Shown piece by piece: positions 55,462 to 63,692 of a stretch of DNA of 64,000 bases. A program made the translations under genes and the position numbers. Every line of letters begins with the position of its first letter. Within the stretch, counting starts at the first letter, position 1. The notes beneath the pieces were generated by a model. The model had not been told where the DNA came from, did no database searches, and worked only from the letters and a program-made list of their open reading frames with translations. Origin of the DNA: Gammaproteobacteria bacterium HGW-Gammaproteobacteria-15 (GTDB lineage Bacteria > Pseudomonadota > Gammaproteobacteria > Enterobacterales > Alteromonadaceae); the NCBI GenBank assembly GCA_002840125.1, contig PGZF01000005.1:1-64000 (forward strand), in the 5' to 3' direction.

Positions 55462-56058
55462 ATGAAACTAACAGAACAAAAACGCATGCAAATACTTGAT
55501 GCGGCAGAAGAACTGTTCCACAGCAACGGTGTGGAGCATACCAGCATGGACCAATTGGCCCTGCAGGCCAAAGTCTCAAAACGTACGGTGTATAACCATT
55601 TCGCCACTAAAGATGCGCTGTTTCAGGCGATACTGCAGCGTATGTTCGACAAACTGGCGCAGGGCAGTGAAGTGCGTTTTAACGCAGCAGAACCTATTGA
55701 TCAGCAACTGCGCCGCATAGCCACAGATGAAGTTGCGCTGCTTAGCTCTGCCGCTTTTTTACGGGTAGCCAAAATTGCCATTATGCAGGTTATGCAGCGC
55801 CCGGAGCTGGCACAGCTGATGAGCGAAAGCAGCCTGGGCTGCAAGCGCTATATAGACAGCTTTTTAACCGACGCCTGCAAAGCCGGTGTGCTGCAGATTG
55901 CCGATATCCCCTTTGCCGGCAAGCAGTTTATTTATCAGTTAAAGTCTTTTGTGTTTTACCCCAGCCTGTTTGGTCTGGAACAACAAACCCCGGCGCAACA
56001 GGCGCATATTATCGATGAAGCCATAGCCCTGTTTCTGGCGCGCTACCAGGTGAAATAA
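55462..56058 (+). CDS. TetR/AcrR-family repressor
   Basis: 198 residues. The HTH is typical: RMQILDAAEELFHSNGVEHTSMDQLALQAKVSKRTVYNHFATKDALFQAIL. The ligand-binding half contains conserved LRVAKIAIMQVMQRPELAQLM, as in the AefR-like C-terminal group. It probably represses its own gene and the divergent hydrolase through the inverted repeats between them. The ligand is unknown. It is convergent with the iron-associated membrane operon. Confidence 0.88.
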   Translation: MKLTEQKRMQILDAAEELFHSNGVEHTSMDQLALQAKVSKRTVYNHFATKDALFQAILQRMFDKLAQGSEVRFNAAEPIDQQLRRIATDEVALLSSAAFLRVAKIAIMQVMQRPELAQLMSESSLGCKRYIDSFLTDACKAGVLQIADIPFAGKQFIYQLKSFVFYPSLFGLEQQTPAQQAHIIDEAIALFLARYQVK

Positions 56059-56064
56059 CGCCGG

Positions 56065-56331
56065 TTAACGCCGCTGCCGGTATGCCAGCACCGATGCTAC
56101 CAGCAGCGCTGTTATGGTCAGTATGCCAAACCAGGTGATGGCATCTTCAGCTGGCTGCGGGCGCTGCAATACCAGCAGTAAAGACAGCAGTAGTAAGGCA
56201 AAACCGCTTAGCCGCCAGCCGCGCTCTGCCCGGGCGCTTAAATGGCGCAGCCCAAACAACCGGCGATAGCGCGGCATGGCCAGGCTCAGCAGGCTAAAAC
56301 CGGCTAAACACAATAACCACAGTACAATCAT
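56065..56331 (-). CDS. DUF3325-like small membrane protein
   Basis: 88 residues with three hydrophobic segments and the motif MPRYRRLFG with RAERGWRLSGF between them, matching DUF3325. The start overlaps the previous gene (ATGA). It is last in the PepSY-DUF3649-DUF3325 operon, a set found with siderophore receptors and Fur sites. Probable accessory subunit of a ferric-siderophore reductase; not shown experimentally as far as I know. Confidence 0.75.
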   Translation of the reverse strand: MIVLWLLCLAGFSLLSLAMPRYRRLFGLRHLSARAERGWRLSGFALLLLSLLLVLQRPQPAEDAITWFGILTITALLVASVLAYRQRR

Positions 56332-56651
56332 CCAGCTTGCTCCGCTTTGTTGCTGACATCTGCCGGTGGCGCGGTGTAAACCAGGCTTAAAGATAAACCG
56401 GCCGCTAACAGCAGCAAGATCAGGCTGGTTCTGGCTAAGCGCTTAGTGCTTATTACCCACAGAATAATCAGGCTGTACCAGAGAAAACTCAGCAGCATAA
56501 ACCAGACAAAAGCGCCGGCTTTATCTACCCCCAACAGCGTTAAAACAGCCGGCAAGGCTGCCGTTGCCAGTATACTCAGGCAAAAGCCGCCGCCAACCGC
56601 CAGCAGCAAACGGTAGCTTAGTTGCACTTTGGGGTGTGATATTAACGACAT
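56328..56651 (-). CDS. DUF3649-like small membrane protein
   Basis: 107 residues with three hydrophobic segments. The first (YRLLLAVGGGFCLSILATAALP) and FVWFMLLSFLWYSLIILWVIS match the DUF3649 pattern. It overlaps the PepSY gene by 10 nt and the DUF3325 gene by 4 nt, so all three are translated together. It is thought to assist iron-uptake reductases; the role is inferred from association only. Confidence 0.75.
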   Translation of the reverse strand: MSLISHPKVQLSYRLLLAVGGGFCLSILATAALPAVLTLLGVDKAGAFVWFMLLSFLWYSLIILWVISTKRLARTSLILLLLAAGLSLSLVYTAPPADVSNKAEQAG

Positions 56652-58192
56652 GCCAGCTCCTGCGCAGTTTTGCTGCGCTGCTCTGCAGCAGCTTTACGAC
56701 GCGCCGTAAAACGCCAGAGCAGAAAAAAGCCACCGGCGCTTAGTAGCAGCATTACATCAACCGCCAGCAAGGTGGTATCGGCAGGAAAACGATAGCTGAG
56801 TATATTGCGCTGTACAGTTAGTACACTCAGCAGCGGCAACCCTAAATACGCCAGCGCTGTTAGCAGGGCGCCCTCGCGCCAGCTGTTGCTGATACCGCGT
56901 AGCAACGGATACAACAGCATTAGCGCCCAGCCGGCAAAAAAGCAGTGAATTTCTATCTGTGCGCGGTTTTCCAGCGTCAGTGGCAATAAGCGGTTGGCGT
57001 AAAAGTAGGCTGCAACGGCCAATGGCAAACCCAGAATAACACCGACATTTAACCAGCGCACCAGTTGCTGCCCCGGCGCTATCTTATTGTTAGCGCCGGG
57101 CTTTTGTAGCCGTTTTTCTGACCACAGCACCAGCCCGGTGGCAATCATCAGCGTACCCATTAGGCCACTGATAAAATACAGCCAGCGCAGCTGCAAACCG
57201 GCAAAGCGGCCGGCGTGTAAATTCACCATAGTACGCCGGGTATGCTCAGCTGCCAGTTGTGGTTGCAGCTGGTGCAGCAATTCGCCATTTACTGCGGAGT
57301 AAATTAAAGTACGGCCAGGCACAATAAGCGACTGCGTGCTGCCCTCGGTAAACTGTACAGTGGCGGCAGCATCGCCCGGATGCTCCACAGCGACAAAAGC
57401 AACAGGCGCTCCGCTTAACTGTAACTTTGCCTGTTGATACAACTGCTGCAGTGGCAGCATAGCCGCGCTTTCTCCGCTGGCAACCTGCGCCGGCGGTTGC
57501 CGGGTTAAGTTTTCAAACAGCGCATTGCGATCACCAAAGCCGAGCGAAATGGCCCAGGACAAATACATAAACATCAGCGTAACCAGGCCGGTGTAGGTGA
57601 TCATTAAATGAAACGGCAACGCCAGCACCGCCGTAATAGTATGCGCGTCCAGCCAGCTGCGCGGCCCTTTACCCGGCTGAAAGCTGAAGAAATCTTTAAA
57701 AATCTTTTTATGAATAATTACGCCGCTGATAATGGCCACCAGCATAAACATAGTACAAATGCCCACCAGCCAACGGGCCCACAGCACCGGCATATAGTGT
57801 AAATCAAAGTGAAAACGGTACAGGAAGCTGCCACCACGGCTGTCTCTTAATGCGACTTCTTCACCATTGCCGTCCAGCGTAGCGCGCCGGAAACCGCGCC
57901 CGCCGGCGCTGGTATCACGCCAAAATACATTGGTGGTAGCTGAACGCTCATCCGGCAACGACACAGACCAGCTGGCAGAGCCCGGCGCTTTTTGCTGCAA
58001 AAATGCCTGCGCCTGTGTCAGGCTGTGCTCAGGATTGGCTTTATGTTGCAGTTCGGGCTGCATCCAGTCGGTAATTTCGTGCTGGAAAAATGCCAGAGTG
58101 CCGGTTAAAAATACCGCAAACAACACCCAGCCAACGACCAGCCCGGACCAGGTGTGTAGCCAGGTCATACTGTCGCGGAATCTTGCTTTCAT
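56642..58192 (-). CDS. PepSY-associated transmembrane protein, siderophore-reductase-like (PiuB family)
   Basis: 516 residues with AAGGCGA before the ATG. Four to five membrane helices (first WLHTWSGLVVGWVLFAVFLTGTLAFF), a periplasmic PepSY-like region, the MVNLHAGRF helix start and a C-terminal set of three helices. His residues in the helices (H13, the HFDLHYMP region, H in VNLHAGR) suggest heme or quinone-linked electron transfer. Members (PiuB, FsrB-like) are thought to reduce ferric siderophores. First gene of the operon; a Fur-like site lies ~120 nt upstream. Confidence 0.85.
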   Translation of the reverse strand: MKARFRDSMTWLHTWSGLVVGWVLFAVFLTGTLAFFQHEITDWMQPELQHKANPEHSLTQAQAFLQQKAPGSASWSVSLPDERSATTNVFWRDTSAGGRGFRRATLDGNGEEVALRDSRGGSFLYRFHFDLHYMPVLWARWLVGICTMFMLVAIISGVIIHKKIFKDFFSFQPGKGPRSWLDAHTITAVLALPFHLMITYTGLVTLMFMYLSWAISLGFGDRNALFENLTRQPPAQVASGESAAMLPLQQLYQQAKLQLSGAPVAFVAVEHPGDAAATVQFTEGSTQSLIVPGRTLIYSAVNGELLHQLQPQLAAEHTRRTMVNLHAGRFAGLQLRWLYFISGLMGTLMIATGLVLWSEKRLQKPGANNKIAPGQQLVRWLNVGVILGLPLAVAAYFYANRLLPLTLENRAQIEIHCFFAGWALMLLYPLLRGISNSWREGALLTALAYLGLPLLSVLTVQRNILSYRFPADTTLLAVDVMLLLSAGGFFLLWRFTARRKAAAEQRSKTAQELACR

Positions 58193-58308
58193 TCGCCTTA
58201 CCTTTAATACACGGCCATATTATGTAACGACAGAGGCAACTACTGTGGTAGCTACTGTGCGTTTTTGTACCTGTAAAGAAGGCTGGCATTATTAGCACAA
58301 AGTACAAA

Positions 58309-58323
58309 CAATAACAATTATCA
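58309..58323 (-). promoter_or_regulatory. Fur-box-like site upstream of the PepSY operon
   Basis: On the minus strand: TGATAATTGTTATTG, matching 11 of 14 positions of TGATAAT-n-ATTATCA with a perfect left half. It lies ~117 nt before the PepSY gene start and fits iron regulation of this operon. Confidence 0.6.
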
Positions 58324-58340
58324 TTTGCATGCATAAACAA

Positions 58341-58366
58341 AAACGGCACTACTACTGAGTGCCGTT
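58341..58366 (-). terminator. Hairpin with T-run between the GH16/di-heme gene and the PepSY operon
   Basis: AACGGCACT pairs with AGTGCCGTT over a 7-base loop; on the minus strand TTTTTGTTT follows. It ends the long upstream gene before the Fur-controlled promoter. Confidence 0.8.
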
Positions 58367-58388
58367 CAGGTAAGCGGGTTGTTACTGG

Positions 58389-61300
58389 CTACAAGCTGTT
58401 TAAAAACGCCAGCAAGGCCTCTCTGTCTGCGCCAGACAGGTTCTGGTAATTTACTCTGCTGATCTCTGCCTCACCGCCGTGCCAGCGGATCGCTTCGTCA
58501 ATAGTACGGGCGCGGCCATCGTGCAAATAGTTGCCGTCCGGCGTGCAGTATTCATGGCCATCCAGGCCAAAGGCGTCCCAGCCGGGGCTACCAGCTACAC
58601 CACCGGTAACACAGGCCGATAAGCCTAAGCCCCACAGCGGTGCAGTGCGCCACTCTGAGCCGCCGGCCTCACCTTCGGCTAAGTTGTCGGCCAGGCCGGG
58701 TCCCATATCATGCAGCAATAAATCGGTGTAGGGGTGTATCGTTTGATTACGCAGCTCTGCCAGCGGGTGATATTCGCTGGTTTGAAAACTCTCAATATGG
58801 CAGCCGTTACAACCGGTAGCATTAAAAACGGCTTTACCCTGCAGCACCTGCGGGTTGTTGTAATCACGCTGTGGCCGCACACCCAGTAATGAGATGTACT
58901 TTATCAGGTTATCCAGATGCTGATCCGCCAGCGGTGCACCACCGCCGCAATTACTCTGGCTGGCGCCGCAATCCGGTGTGGGTAATAGCGTAGTCATTAC
59001 GCCCATATCGTTATTGAGTGCCGCCGCTACCTGATGCCTTACGCTGACATTTGCCGCTTTATAACCAAAACGGCCTAAACGCGCTTCACCGGTAACAGGG
59101 TCAATCACGCGATGGGCGCGGCCGGAAATGCCATCGCCGTTGGCATCATCAATATCTTCCAGCGCTAATATGGCTGCTTCAGGTATCGCCTCCAGCAAGC
59201 CGATACCGTTTAACTGTGGCGCAATACGGGCCGAGAACGTATCAGGCACGGTGCCGCTGAATTGATAGTTGGCCGTGCGCAGGCCGTTACTTTCAGTAAA
59301 CGAAGCAATAGAGGGCATGCTTTCATTGCTGCTGGTGCCATTGCGCCGCGGCTGCAGTACCCTGCCTAATTCGGCGTGTGATAAACCCTCAGCATTACCC
59401 ACCCGAAATACCCATTTGTCCAGCGGCGTGCCAACAGCACCAACCGGTGCCCGGCCATTACGCACATGGCAGCCGGAGCAGCGCTGGTTAATATAGTTCG
59501 AACCGGCTAAACCTGTCATGCCGGCAAAAATACCGTTTTCGGCGTTTTCGTCATGGCTGCCATCAACAAAAGAGGTATGGTGCAAACGCCGCCCCAGTAC
59601 AAAAGGCTGACCATTGTCATAACCTAAATTGGTGGCCATTTGCTGAAAATGGCCGTCTGGCTCGGCGGTCATTTGTACATGCAAGGTGGTGTCGCCGCCT
59701 AAACGGGCACTGGCAGGCAGCGGCACAGAGTCACGCTGTAAATAGCGGCCGCTCTGGAAAATTTCTTTGTCGGTAACATCCCACGGCACTATGCCCTGGC
59801 CGACAATATATAAAAAGGTGGTGCCGTAATAGTTAGCCCGGCCACGCGGCAACGTGGACCCATCTAAAAACTGGCTGACTTCAAATTCCAGCTTATCACC
59901 TACCTGAATTGGCCGGCCTTCGCGGCAGTTATAGCTTTCTTCTTTCCAGTAATGGGTATTATCTACCATGTTCATTACACCATTACCGCAAAACTCGGCC
60001 AGCGTATTCATACCGATATACCACCAGCGGTTTTCTGCTTCGGTATCATGCAGTTTGTTTTGCGTCACCACATTCATACGAATACTGTTACCGCCTTTGG
60101 CGACGTAATCGACTATTTCAATGGCGGCAGTTCTGTCTTCCCAGTAAAACGTCAGGTAATGATCATAGGCCTGAAAATGGTTTTCTTTGGCATGTCTGTC
60201 ACGGGCGCGGTCAGAAAAACGGGTAACCAAGGCGTCACCGCGATCATACTGGATGGCGCTCTCCAGCGCGGTAGCGGCATTATACAGCGGCACGACATTA
60301 AGTGCTGCTAGCGGGCAGCCATTAGCATTGACCGGCGTACCGGCCGGTGTGCCGGGGCAATTATCCAGCGCATCAGGCACTCCGTCGCTGTCCTGGTCGG
60401 GATCAGGGTTTGGCCCGCCCGGGTCCGGGTTAGTACCACCGCCATTACCACTTAGGGTAAAGCTTTGCTGTGCCGTATCAATGGCATAGCCGTTTGCAGT
60501 ATCCCAGTAGGTAAAAAAGTAGGTCAGCACAGTGCCGGCTGCTAAACCCGATACCTGGTAGCTGTTTACCCCACTTGCCTGCTGCATGGCGACATTAATC
60601 TGGCCGCCGTTATTCACGCGGTAATGCACATCAGCCCAACTACTGCTGTTAACAAAAAACCGCACACTGTCAGCACCGGTTTGCGCCACACCAAAAGCGC
60701 CGCCGGCGGTTGGACAACCATTGCTGTCCACAGCGCTACCGGGCGCGGTATTGGCACATTGATCGAGGTTGTCAGGTACACCATCGCCATCGCTGTCGGC
60801 CAATGCTGTGCCACCGCCGCCGTGCCAGACAATATCATCAATCGCAAATTCAAAGCTGTTGGTGGGCAGTTGGCCATCGATACTGGCAATATAAAACATG
60901 CCGGTTAACGCCTGCAGTGCAATGAGCTCGCCACGCAAATCGGCTACCGGAATGCTGACTTCGCTCCAGTCTCCGTTACGCACCAAACCATAGCGGCTTT
61001 CATTGGCCGGGAAATTCAGCCAGTTCTCATTAGTGTAGGAGTCGGCAATGCCAATTTTAAAGCCGACATTAGCCGGAATTTTGATACTGAACGTCATAAT
61101 GCCGCTGGCAAAGTTGCTCATATCGCGTACCTGGCGGGTTTGAATGCCGCCACCAAACCATTGCCCCGGGCTGATATAGTTCCAGGCAATAACATTGCTG
61201 CCTTCCAGTGGTGCGGTGTTGCCCGCCACTACTGATGCCTGATTCCAGATATAAATATCTGAACTTACGCCGGCCTGCAGCTGGTTGGTTGTCGGCGTGG

Positions 61301-62318
61301 TATCGGTAAAAACGCCAAAGCTGCCACTTTCCGGCGGGTTAACATTACCGCTAAATACCTGCCCCATACCGTTTAACTGGTACACCCGCACATAATCGAT
61401 ATACATTTTTGCCGGCAAGGGTGCGGTTACCTGGGCATTGGTGGCAGCGTCAGTAAAGTTGCCGCCTACCGCCATATTAAACAGCAGGTAGAAAGGTTGT
61501 TGTAGTTCGCTGGATTCTTCAGTAATGCTGATCGGCGCATCGTACATATCGTACTCCACGCCGTTATCTATGACAGTAAAACGCAGCTGGCTGTCTGTCC
61601 AGTAAGTGCGGTAGATTACAAAGCGGTTGCTCAGTGGCTGGGCCGCGACATAAGCGTTGTCGGTTTGCCAGGCTGTCATGGCGGCACAGGTTGGGTTTTC
61701 CGGTACGCAGGCCGCATCAGCATAAAAAATCGCATTAGCACCGACATAGCTGTTGATATCCGCGCCGGGGTGGCCGGCCTCGCTCCGGCCCTGAGCACTG
61801 TGGCCCATTTCCATCATGTCAATTTCGCCCTTAGCCGGCCAGCTGGCGGTACTGGTGCCCAGCATCCAGGCAGCAGGCCATAAGCCGGTGGCCAAATCCG
61901 GCACCCGCACACGCACCTCAATCATGCCGTACTGCACTGCCAGTTTCTGCTCACTGTCAATTTTGCCCGAGCTAAAAGCACGCCCGCCAATGGCGTCATT
62001 TCTGGCTTGCAATACCAGCGCTTTATTACCCGGCTCGCCCGGCACATCTTCAATGCTCAGGTTGTCGGCGCTATACCATTGCAACTCCTGATTGCCCCAG
62101 CCACATAAACCTACCTGGCAACCATCGCCTTCTATTTCATTCCATGTGGCCGTATTAAAGGTGTTGAAGTTGTCCTCAAACAACAGGTTACCAATAACAG
62201 GGTTAGTAACATCTGCCAGTGCTGTGTGCGGCGCACCAAGGCAGCAAAGTGCCAGCAAAGTGGAAAAAGACGGCCATAGCGTGGAACGCTGTGCCGCAGT
62301 GTTTTTACTATTTTTCAT
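58389..62318 (-). CDS. Secreted multidomain GH16 beta-1,3-glucanase fused to a di-heme oxidoreductase
   Basis: 1,309 residues from ATG 62318. Order: signal peptide (~1-36); GH16 laminarinase (~39-314) with catalytic Glu165, Asp167, Glu170 (GEIDMMEMG); a CBM-like beta domain (~333-498); a Ca-binding thrombospondin-3-type repeat (SDGDGVPDNLDQC); a CBM56-like glucan-binding module (~539-623); a Pro/Asp linker with a second such repeat (DSDGVPDALDNC, ~643-670); ~230 unrecognised beta-rich residues; and a DHOR (DUF1111) domain with heme motifs CSGCH (947-951) and CNGCH (1170-1174). It should bind and cut laminarin while carrying two c-type hemes. The frame is unbroken. Di-heme function here is inference. 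Confidence 0.9.
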   Translation of the reverse strand: MKNSKNTAAQRSTLWPSFSTLLALCCLGAPHTALADVTNPVIGNLLFEDNFNTFNTATWNEIEGDGCQVGLCGWGNQELQWYSADNLSIEDVPGEPGNKALVLQARNDAIGGRAFSSGKIDSEQKLAVQYGMIEVRVRVPDLATGLWPAAWMLGTSTASWPAKGEIDMMEMGHSAQGRSEAGHPGADINSYVGANAIFYADAACVPENPTCAAMTAWQTDNAYVAAQPLSNRFVIYRTYWTDSQLRFTVIDNGVEYDMYDAPISITEESSELQQPFYLLFNMAVGGNFTDAATNAQVTAPLPAKMYIDYVRVYQLNGMGQVFSGNVNPPESGSFGVFTDTTPTTNQLQAGVSSDIYIWNQASVVAGNTAPLEGSNVIAWNYISPGQWFGGGIQTRQVRDMSNFASGIMTFSIKIPANVGFKIGIADSYTNENWLNFPANESRYGLVRNGDWSEVSIPVADLRGELIALQALTGMFYIASIDGQLPTNSFEFAIDDIVWHGGGGTALADSDGDGVPDNLDQCANTAPGSAVDSNGCPTAGGAFGVAQTGADSVRFFVNSSSWADVHYRVNNGGQINVAMQQASGVNSYQVSGLAAGTVLTYFFTYWDTANGYAIDTAQQSFTLSGNGGGTNPDPGGPNPDPDQDSDGVPDALDNCPGTPAGTPVNANGCPLAALNVVPLYNAATALESAIQYDRGDALVTRFSDRARDRHAKENHFQAYDHYLTFYWEDRTAAIEIVDYVAKGGNSIRMNVVTQNKLHDTEAENRWWYIGMNTLAEFCGNGVMNMVDNTHYWKEESYNCREGRPIQVGDKLEFEVSQFLDGSTLPRGRANYYGTTFLYIVGQGIVPWDVTDKEIFQSGRYLQRDSVPLPASARLGGDTTLHVQMTAEPDGHFQQMATNLGYDNGQPFVLGRRLHHTSFVDGSHDENAENGIFAGMTGLAGSNYINQRCSGCHVRNGRAPVGAVGTPLDKWVFRVGNAEGLSHAELGRVLQPRRNGTSSNESMPSIASFTESNGLRTANYQFSGTVPDTFSARIAPQLNGIGLLEAIPEAAILALEDIDDANGDGISGRAHRVIDPVTGEARLGRFGYKAANVSVRHQVAAALNNDMGVMTTLLPTPDCGASQSNCGGGAPLADQHLDNLIKYISLLGVRPQRDYNNPQVLQGKAVFNATGCNGCHIESFQTSEYHPLAELRNQTIHPYTDLLLHDMGPGLADNLAEGEAGGSEWRTAPLWGLGLSACVTGGVAGSPGWDAFGLDGHEYCTPDGNYLHDGRARTIDEAIRWHGGEAEISRVNYQNLSGADREALLAFLNSL

Positions 62319-62324
62319 GTGCAA

Positions 62325-62709
62325 TAACCCACAGTTTGTATGCTATTTAACGGGTCACGCCGGTAGCTTTAATGCATGCTTTAGCGCGCCAGACAAGGCA
62401 TGCTGAGTGTGAAAACGGTTTTTACGGCCATAACAACAGCGGCAAAACACATTTTGCTTGTGGGGGCTAATAACATAGTGTGGCAGCCCTTATTTTAGCG
62501 GGCCGCGTTTTAACAACAGGTATTGCCACCTGTTGCTGCACATTACTTTTATCCTGTCCTGCTGCGCTTAGCGGTTCTGCCTTGTTACCAGTGGCACAGG
62601 CAGTATTATTATCTCTACAGCAAAATGTAAGCGCTTACTTAAGCTAGATGAGATCGCTTAGCAGGTCAAGTTATTGCGGTAAATAAGGCGTGCCTTAGTT
62701 GCAGCTGAG
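62325..62709 (-). promoter_or_regulatory. Upstream region of the GH16/di-heme gene with LacI-type operators
   Basis: The 385-bp spacer contains GTAAGCGCTTAC (62627-62638), a perfect palindrome with the central CG of LacI/GalR-family operators, and TGAAAACGGTTTTTA (62410-62424), a looser match to the same pattern ~95 bp before the start. Sugar-responsive LacI-type control of a laminarinase gene would fit. No LacI-family gene is in the window. No coding frame is seen here. Confidence 0.5.
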
Positions 62710-63348
62710 TTACTTTTGCCTGGCCAGCTGATTGGCAAAATCATGGTTGACATCACGGTGCCCGGCTTCATCTGCCCGCACGGCAATAACCACATCACGC
62801 AGCCGGGCATCAGCCGGTAATTGCCAGTACTCTATGGCCACTTGCGGCGCAGCAATATTTCCTATGGCACCGCTTTCTATCTCGGCCAGATAACAGCTGT
62901 AACTGTATACTGCCTCTTCTTCAAAATAGCCCACCAGGCGATGTGCGGTTTTTGCCGACAGTAAATACAGCAGCAAAAAGCCGGTAAAAAACACGCCCTG
63001 TGCTAACAGGATCAGCATGCGCTCAAACCAGTTCGGTTTGGCAATTTCAATAAAGGTCATCAGATGCATGCGTTCGTTCTCTGCTTCGTCCAGCAACACC
63101 CGGATCCAGCCATGATCATCTTCCATCCGGCGCAAACTGCGCATATGCCGTAACATCCCTGCCACCATGCCCGGCACGCCGGCTACGGTTTCCAGAATAA
63201 CAGCGCGATGGCCATAACGCTTGGCAAAGAAGGTGTCGGCACAGAAGCGCAGCATTTTGGTTAAACGAAAAGCGATACGATCAGATACATTTTGCGGTTT
63301 ATGGTGTGCAGCTAAAGGATCAGACGGGTTAAGCTGGTCTTCAGACAT
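62710..63348 (-). CDS. aox: Alternative (cyanide-insensitive) ubiquinol oxidase
   Basis: 212 residues from ATG 63348, preferred because AGGAGG lies 5 nt upstream. All six di-iron ligands of AOX are present: Glu53 (LETVAGVPG), Glu92 and His95 (NERMH), Glu in the FEEEA motif (~143-145), Glu194 and His197 (ADEAGH). The last motif is usually ADEAHH; only the non-ligand His is Gly. Two amphipathic hydrophobic stretches anchor it at the inner membrane. AOX passes electrons from ubiquinol to oxygen without proton pumping and resists cyanide and nitric oxide. Bacterial copies are uncommon; in Vibrio fischeri AOX is induced by NO. It stands alone here. Confidence 0.92.
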   Translation of the reverse strand: MSEDQLNPSDPLAAHHKPQNVSDRIAFRLTKMLRFCADTFFAKRYGHRAVILETVAGVPGMVAGMLRHMRSLRRMEDDHGWIRVLLDEAENERMHLMTFIEIAKPNWFERMLILLAQGVFFTGFLLLYLLSAKTAHRLVGYFEEEAVYSYSCYLAEIESGAIGNIAAPQVAIEYWQLPADARLRDVVIAVRADEAGHRDVNHDFANQLARQK

Positions 63349-63692
63349 CAGTACCTCCTGTTGCGATATGGCCAGGAAGTATAGCAGCGGCAACTGAACC
63401 TTTACTGAGCGCTAAACCACTGCCAAACACACCAAAGTCTGTTGTTTATTTTCATTAACATTTAAGCACTGTCACAGCTTATGGCCTGCTGTCTCACGTT
63501 CATTCATCACTGCTGCTTCGTCAGGCTTCTTTACATCCGGTTTGCCAAACACATGCACTTTCTGCCAGGCGAATTTTAGTAATGAACAGCCATACAGGTC
63601 GCCGCATTTTTTATAATAATGGCTCTCTTCTTGCTTATATAAAGGTTGTGCGGATAAACAATATTTTGTATTTAAATAAATAGGGATTATTT
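63349..63692. other. Intergenic region between aox and the last gene
   Basis: About 344 bp holding both divergent promoters. On the minus strand a frame ends at 63472 and stays open to 63690 with fairly coding-like content (KKCGDLYGCSLLKFAWQ), but it has no ATG, GTG or TTG in its first two-thirds and crosses the AT-rich promoter. It may be a decayed gene remnant. No NO-responsive (NsrR) site is convincing by eye. Confidence 0.4.

Noticed and set aside
58389-62318. Possibility that the GH16 and di-heme parts are separate genes
   Set aside because: No stop codon, frameshift, SD or terminator is visible between the domains; a linker with calcium-type repeats joins them.
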